Origin: Conexibacter sp.
Lineage (GTDB): Bacteria > Actinomycetota > Thermoleophilia > Solirubrobacterales > Solirubrobacteraceae
DNA: 8,825 nucleotides
Assembly (NCBI GenBank): GCA_025964295.1
Contig: JAOPZD010000373.1
Span: 1-8,825, forward strand
Reading direction: 5' to 3'
Below, one piece after another: positions 5,669 to 8,825 of this stretch (positions within the stretch are counted from its first letter, which is position 1; each line of letters opens with the position of its first letter). Made by a program: the position numbers and the translations under genes. Below the pieces are notes generated by a model. The model was not told the DNA's origin. It ran no database searches and was given only the letters and a program-made list of their open reading frames with translations.

Positions 5669-6937
5669 ATGGAAGCGCATCGACCCCCGGACCACGACGT
5701 GCCCAGGAGCTCCGACGACCAGGTCGTCGAGCTGCTGACCGAGCTGCTGCGCCGCACGCACCTCAGCGCGCCGTCCGACCTGGCCGCCATCGTCGCCGAC
5801 CAGGCCCGCAGCATCGGGGCCTGCGCGGTCGACCTCTACCTCGTCAACTACGAGCTCGACGCGCTCGTGCCGATCCCGGTCGACGGCGACCGGGGCGAGA
5901 CGCTCTCGATCGCCGGGACGATCGCCGGGCGCGCCTTCGCCGCGACGACGATCCTGCAGGCGCCCCACGCCGCCGACGGTCCGCTGCGGCTCTGGGTTCC
6001 GCTCATCGACGGCACCGAGCGCCTCGGGGTCATGGGCATCACGTTCCCCGCCGGGCCGGCGCCGGACGAGCTGCTGACGGTCTCCGAGCGCTACGCGCAC
6101 CTCGTCGCGATGCTCATCGTCACCAAGGGCGCCTACGGCGACACGTTCGAGAAGACGCGCCGCCGCCGGTCGATGACCATCGCCTCCGAGCTGGCCTGGT
6201 CGTTGGCGCCGCCGCTCGTCTTCGCCACCGACGGCCTGGTGCTGGCCGGGATGCTCGAGCCCGCCTACGACAACGGCGGCGACGCCCTGGACTACGCTGT
6301 CAACGACGGCGTCCTGCACCTCGCGGTCTTCGACGCCATGGGCCACGGGCTGGCCGCCGCCGGCGTGGCCGCCTTCGCGGTCGCCGCCTACCGCCACAGC
6401 CGGCGCGACGAGCTCGACCTCGTCGAGACCCGCGACGCCATGCACGACGCGGTCGCCGACCAGTTCCCCGACGAGCGCTACGTCACCGCCATCATCGCCG
6501 AGCTCGATCTGCGCAGCGGACGGCTGTCGTGGATCAGCGCCGGCCACCCGCCGCCCCTGGTCGTCCGCAACGGGCGGACCGCCCGGATCCTGTCGGCGAC
6601 TCCGTGCCTGCCGCTCGGCGTCCCGCTCGACGGGCCGGTCGCGCACGTCGCCCACGAGATGCTCGAGCCCGGCGACCTGGTGCTGCTCTACACCGACGGG
6701 CTGACCGAGGCGCGCGGGCGCGACGGGCGCCCCTTCGCGATCGAGGGCCTGAGCGCGTTCATCGAGCGCGAGGCGGCCACCGGCCATCCCGCGCCCGAGA
6801 CGCTGCGGCGCCTGCGCCAGACGATCGTGGGCGAGCAGCCCGATGCGCTGAACGACGACGCCACCGCGCTGCTGATCGAGTGGCGACGCGACAGCCAGGC
6901 GGCGCTGCTGCCGCCCACGGTCGACCAGCCCGGCTGA
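5669..6937 (+). CDS. GAF domain plus SpoIIE-type PP2C serine/threonine phosphatase
   Basis: A 422-residue soluble regulator. Residues about 18-155 form a GAF-like sensor ('RSIGACAVDLYLVNYELDAL', 'LWVPLIDGTERLGVMGI'). A short linker helix with basic residues (160-168) leads to the SpoIIE/PP2C phosphatase, about 185-405. Metal-binding acidic residues are in place: Asp205 in NGGD, Asp222 in 'VFDAMGHGLAAA', Asp343 in 'GDLVLLYTDGLTEAR', and Asp396/397 in 'NDDATALL'; 'SAGHPPPLVV' (290-299) is the usual core strand. It should dephosphorylate Ser/Thr on a partner, in the family typically an anti-anti-sigma factor (RsbV/SpoIIAA type), in response to a signal bound by GAF. No anti-anti-sigma or HATPase kinase gene is next to it, so the partner is unknown. 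It precedes the ECF operon by 376 bases. ATG 5669 is chosen as the first start; no ribosome-binding site, and GTG 5699 is an alternative. Confidence 0.92.
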   Translation: MEAHRPPDHDVPRSSDDQVVELLTELLRRTHLSAPSDLAAIVADQARSIGACAVDLYLVNYELDALVPIPVDGDRGETLSIAGTIAGRAFAATTILQAPHAADGPLRLWVPLIDGTERLGVMGITFPAGPAPDELLTVSERYAHLVAMLIVTKGAYGDTFEKTRRRRSMTIASELAWSLAPPLVFATDGLVLAGMLEPAYDNGGDALDYAVNDGVLHLAVFDAMGHGLAAAGVAAFAVAAYRHSRRDELDLVETRDAMHDAVADQFPDERYVTAIIAELDLRSGRLSWISAGHPPPLVVRNGRTARILSATPCLPLGVPLDGPVAHVAHEMLEPGDLVLLYTDGLTEARGRDGRPFAIEGLSAFIEREAATGHPAPETLRRLRQTIVGEQPDALNDDATALLIEWRRDSQAALLPPTVDQPG

Positions 6938-7020
6938 GCTCCCGGCGGGGGACGCTCCTACTGCGCGCGATCGATGCGCGACGGCCCGTCGTAGCCGGCC
7001 GGGAGAACGACGACCCGCAT

Positions 7021-7080
7021 GCGAGGGACCGGTCTGCTGGCACCACAGACGACCGGTCGCCGCCGGTGCATCTCCCTCGC
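7021..7080. other. Folded 60-base element of unknown role
   Basis: Outer arms GCGAGGGA (7021-7028) and TCCCTCGC (7073-7080) are perfectly complementary. Inside, GACCG (7027-7031) pairs with CGGTC (7054-7058) and GTCTG (7032-7036) with CAGAC (7046-7050), around a 9-base loop and a 3-base bulge. The octamer GACCGGTC, itself a palindrome, occurs at 7027-7034 and again at 7051-7058. The outer and inner stems share two bases and may compete. It could be a phosphatase 3' structure, a small RNA or a pair of operators. Confidence 0.35.
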
Positions 7081-7241
7081 TCGAAAGGTCGCTTCCGTGC
7101 CGGCGCGTCAGCCGCGTCCGCCGGGCAGCCCGGTGCGCGGCACGCTGTGGCAACCTCGAGCGCCTGCTCTCCGACGGCAACGGCGCGATCCGCCGGCGGC
7201 GCGCGCACCGGCGTGGCGGCCTGCCCGAGGTCCTGCGCCTA

Positions 7242-7288
7242 GGCCGGGGCGTAAGAACCCGGCCGGTGGTGACGCAGACGTGGTGACG
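7242..7288 (+). promoter_or_regulatory. Candidate ECF-type promoter of the doxX-sigma operon
   Basis: GAACCC (7255-7260), 17 bases, then ACGTGG (7278-7283) resembles the GGAAC/CGT layout of ECF promoters. The GAA of the -35 lies in the loop end of a perfect 7-bp inverted repeat, GGCCGGG (7242-7248) and CCCGGCC (7258-7264). The 9-mer GTGGTGACG is repeated directly at 7266-7274 and 7280-7288, a 14-base step. As the operon encodes an ECF sigma factor, self-activation is plausible. The ribosome-binding site GAGAGG (7302-7307) stands six bases before the ATG at 7314. Confidence 0.4.
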
Positions 7289-7313
7289 GATCCCCAACGA
7301 CGAGAGGCACCAC

Positions 7314-7757
7314 ATGTCCGCTCACACCGCCGCGCCGCTGCGACCCGCCGCACCCGTCGCTCCCCTGGCGCGCAGCGACCCCGGCTACCAGGCCTTCATG
7401 CTGCTGCGCCTGGCGTTCACCGTCGCGCCGATCGCCTTCGGCCTGGACAAGTTCTTCAACATCATGGTCGACTGGACCCAGTACCTCGCCCCGTGGATCA
7501 ACGACATCCTGCCCGGCGACGCCCATGACGCGATGCACCTCGTCGGCGTGATCGAGATCGTCGCCGGCCTCGCCGTGGCGCTCAAGCCGCGCTACGGCGC
7601 GCCGCTGGTCGCCGGCTGGCTGCTGGGCATCATCATCAACCTGCTCACGTTGTCGGGGTACTACGACGTCGCGCTGCGCGACTTCGGGCTCATGCTCGGC
7701 GCGCTGACCCTCGCGCGGCTGGCCTGGGCCTACGATCCTCCGGGCCTGCACCGGTGA
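7314..7757 (+). CDS. DoxX-like four-helix integral membrane protein
   Basis: A 147-residue membrane protein. A Pro/Ala-rich N-terminal tail (1-22) is followed by four predicted membrane segments: about 26-48 ('FMLLRLAFTVAPIAFG'), 73-90 ('MHLVGVIEIVAGLAVAL'), 95-114 ('APLVAGWLLGIIINLLTL') and 121-139 ('LRDFGLMLGALTLARLAWAY'). The pattern with 'RLAFTVAPIAFGLDKFF' in helix 1 and 'RDFGLMLGAL' in helix 4 fits the DoxX/DoxD-like superfamily. Members are linked to thiosulfate:quinone oxidoreductase or to redox-stress membrane complexes, but no quinone or metal site is evident, so the activity is not assigned. Clear GAGAGG ribosome-binding site. First gene of the sigma operon; its TGA (7755-7757) shares one base with the next ATG, so it is probably made together with the sigma factor as a target or signal-sensing part. 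Confidence 0.85.
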   Translation: MSAHTAAPLRPAAPVAPLARSDPGYQAFMLLRLAFTVAPIAFGLDKFFNIMVDWTQYLAPWINDILPGDAHDAMHLVGVIEIVAGLAVALKPRYGAPLVAGWLLGIIINLLTLSGYYDVALRDFGLMLGALTLARLAWAYDPPGLHR

Positions 7758-7972
7758 TGGCCCACGCGTCCCGCCAGGCCGAGGACTGGGCGACGATGCT
7801 CCCCTGGCGCCGCAGCCAGCTGCGCCGCGCGGGCTTCGACGCCGCCCTCGCCGCCCAGATCGCCGCCGACCTGCGCTACGACGTCCGTGCGATCCTGCAG
7901 CTGACCGACCGCGGATGCCCGGCGCCGCTGGCCGCACGGATCCTCGCGCCGATCGACCCGCCCCCCGCATGA
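7757..7972 (+). CDS. Small unknown protein (71 aa) of the ECF sigma operon
   Basis: ATG 7757 shares its A with the doxX stop (TGATG), and the TGA (7970-7972) overlaps the next ATG by four bases, so translation is coupled on both sides and the frame is very likely real. The 71 residues are soluble and helical: 'WRRSQLRRAGFDAALAAQIA' (about 17-36) is an amphipathic basic helix, then 'YDVRAILQLTDRGCPAPLAA' (41-60) and RILAP. It contains one Cys and no membrane segment. A GTG at 7754 would add one residue. I do not recognise a named family; from memory, similar short proteins may occur in related actinobacterial operons, which is unverified. It could bind the sigma factor, the anti-sigma factor or the cytoplasmic face of DoxX. 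Confidence 0.75.
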   Translation: MAHASRQAEDWATMLPWRRSQLRRAGFDAALAAQIAADLRYDVRAILQLTDRGCPAPLAARILAPIDPPPA

Positions 7973-8619
7973 CCCATCCCAGCCAGGCATCGACCGGCAG
8001 CACGCCGCTCGCCGCGCGCGACGACCTCTTCGCGCGGCTGCGCGCGGACGGGCCGCGTCACGACCAGGCGATCCTCGAGCTGCACGCGATGCTGCTCCGG
8101 GCCGCGCGCTTCGAGATCGCCCGGCGCAGCGCCGCCCTCGCGCATGTGCGGGGCAACGACGCCGATGACCTCGCGCTGCAGGCCGCCGACGACGCCTTCG
8201 TCGCCGTCATGGCCAAGCTCGACGACTTCCGCGGCGCCAGCCGCTTCAGCACCTGGGCCTACAAGTTCGCCCTCTACGAAGCCGCCGTGCGCGTTCGCCG
8301 GCGCGCGTGGCAGCACCGCGAGGTCGTCCTCGACCCCGACGCCTGGCTGACCGTCGGCGACGACCGCGCCGGGCCGGCAGCGCAGTTCCGCCAGACCGAG
8401 CTGCTCGGTGCGATCCGTTCGCTGATCGACACCGCGCTGACGTCGCATCAGCGCGAGGTGCTCGTCGCGCTCACCGTCCAGGGGATCCCGATCGACGTCC
8501 TCGCCGAGCGCCTCGACACCACGCGCGGCGCTCTCTACAAGACCCTGCACGACGCCCGCCGCAAGCTGCGCGGCCGGCTCGCCGCCGCCGGGCACGACCT
8601 GGAGTCCCTCGCGCCATGA
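7969..8619 (+). CDS. ECF-type RNA polymerase sigma factor
   Basis: A 216-residue group 4 sigma factor. Region 2 (about 36-112) includes 'DADDLALQAADDAFVAVMAK' and the promoter-melting segment 'FRGASRFSTWAYKFALYEAA', typical of ECF factors. After a linker (about 113-142) comes region 4 (about 143-205): 'LTSHQREVLVALTVQGIPID' followed by the helix-turn-helix 'LAERLDTTRGALYKTLHDAR' and RRKLRGRL. It would direct RNA polymerase to a regulon that probably includes its own operon. The ATG overlaps the upstream stop (ATGA) and its stop overlaps the anti-sigma start (ATGA), a normal device for equal amounts of sigma and anti-sigma factor. The N-terminal 35 residues are longer than in minimal ECF factors. 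It is not a known named subgroup to me. Confidence 0.93.
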   Translation: MTHPSQASTGSTPLAARDDLFARLRADGPRHDQAILELHAMLLRAARFEIARRSAALAHVRGNDADDLALQAADDAFVAVMAKLDDFRGASRFSTWAYKFALYEAAVRVRRRAWQHREVVLDPDAWLTVGDDRAGPAAQFRQTELLGAIRSLIDTALTSHQREVLVALTVQGIPIDVLAERLDTTRGALYKTLHDARRKLRGRLAAAGHDLESLAP

Positions 8620-8825
8620 CCGATCCCCATCTCGACCAGGCCATCGGCCGCCTCCTCGGCCCCGCCGCCGCCGAGGTCTCCTGTGACGAGTGCTTCGCCC
8701 AGCTCGACGCCTACGTCGACCGCGAGGTGCTCGTCGGCGACGCGGAGCACGCCATGCCCGGACTCGCCGCCCACCTCCGCGGCTGCCCCGCCTGCGCCGA
8801 GGAGCACGCCAGCCTGCGGGCGTTC
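8616..8825 (+). CDS. Zinc-binding anti-sigma factor (ZAS family), 3' partial
   Basis: Seventy residues are visible before the window ends. The helix 'DECFAQLDAYVDREVL' is followed by the ZAS motif H53-x3-C57-x2-C60 ('HLRGCPACAEEHASL'), with an added pair C23/C26 ('SCDEC') that may complete or replace the fourth ligand. ZAS domains clamp the cognate ECF sigma factor and hold it inactive; redox or zinc release usually frees it. The start overlaps the sigma stop by four bases (ATGA), so it pairs with the gene before it. Whether a membrane segment follows, making it a transmembrane anti-sigma factor, cannot be seen. Confidence 0.9.
   Translation, partial: MTDPHLDQAIGRLLGPAAAEVSCDECFAQLDAYVDREVLVGDAEHAMPGLAAHLRGCPACAEEHASLRAF

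Larger units (their letters stand above)
6938..7313. other. 376-base gap without a convincing gene
   Basis: Frames here are Arg/Ala/Pro-rich on both strands and no family was recognised. A frame ending near 7283 contains 'NLERLLSDGNGAIRRRR', which looks slightly protein-like but has no start and no continuation upstream. The gap contains the folded element at 7021-7080 and the promoter candidate at 7242-7288. It may hold an undetected small RNA or a decayed gene. Confidence 0.5.

Noticed and set aside
7089..7283. Possible small gene or decayed regulator in the gap before doxX
   Set aside because: One frame gives 'NLERLLSDGNGAIRRRR', but there is no start, no ribosome-binding site and the preceding codons are Arg/Cys-rich noise.
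5513..7315. 600-residue minus-strand frame opposite the phosphatase
   Set aside because: Low-complexity Arg/Gly/Val sequence caused by high GC at third codon positions; no domain, and the opposite strand carries a full SpoIIE domain.
1..8825. CRISPR array, tRNA, rRNA, integrase or attachment sites
   Set aside because: No regularly spaced repeats, no tRNA-like cloverleaf or rRNA stretch and no recombinase were seen.

Overview
High-GC DNA with dense, mostly leaderless or translationally coupled genes. The protein families point to an actinobacterium, probably of the Thermoleophilia/Solirubrobacterales type (Conexibacter/Baekduia-like). Pointers are a QsdR-type TetR regulator, an MpsC/DUF2294 protein, a GAF-SpoIIE phosphatase, a DoxX-ECF sigma-zinc anti-sigma operon, and TANNNT -10 boxes 6-7 bases before start codons. 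The taxon is inferred from style and families; no marker gene is present.

Layout. Positions 1-618 (+) hold the C-terminal helicase lobe of an SNF2-type ATPase, cut by the window edge. Positions 615-784 are one long imperfect palindrome filling the convergent gap to a secreted PD40/TolB-like beta-propeller protein (789-2726, -). That gene is divergent from a QsdR-like TetR regulator (2835-3470, +). A 19-bp dyad lies inside the spacer of the propeller promoter, so the regulator probably controls its neighbour. A microsomal-type epoxide hydrolase (3487-4608, -) converges on the regulator, with a hairpin containing both stop codons. An MpsC/DUF2294 protein (4792-5190, +) follows, behind a roughly 120-base structured leader.

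Positions 5206-5480 (-) carry a broken remnant of a formate dehydrogenase-type Fe-S subunit: the first four-cysteine cluster is intact and the rest is lost. Then comes a GAF-SpoIIE (PP2C-type) phosphatase (5669-6937, +) whose leader carries a perfect 9-bp GC-rich hairpin. A 376-base gap (6938-7313) has no convincing gene but holds a structured element and an ECF-like promoter candidate. The window ends in a tightly coupled operon: DoxX-like membrane protein, 71-aa unknown protein, ECF sigma factor and zinc-binding anti-sigma factor (cut by the edge). Each junction overlaps by 1-4 bases.

The genes look like three small units. One is a regulator-controlled secreted protein beside an epoxide-detoxifying hydrolase. 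One is a pair of single genes (MpsC, SpoIIE phosphatase) separated by a decayed formate dehydrogenase fragment. The last is a membrane-linked ECF signalling operon containing an unnamed small protein. The best leads are the 170-bp palindromic element, the small protein of the ECF operon, and the structured leaders of the MpsC and phosphatase genes.
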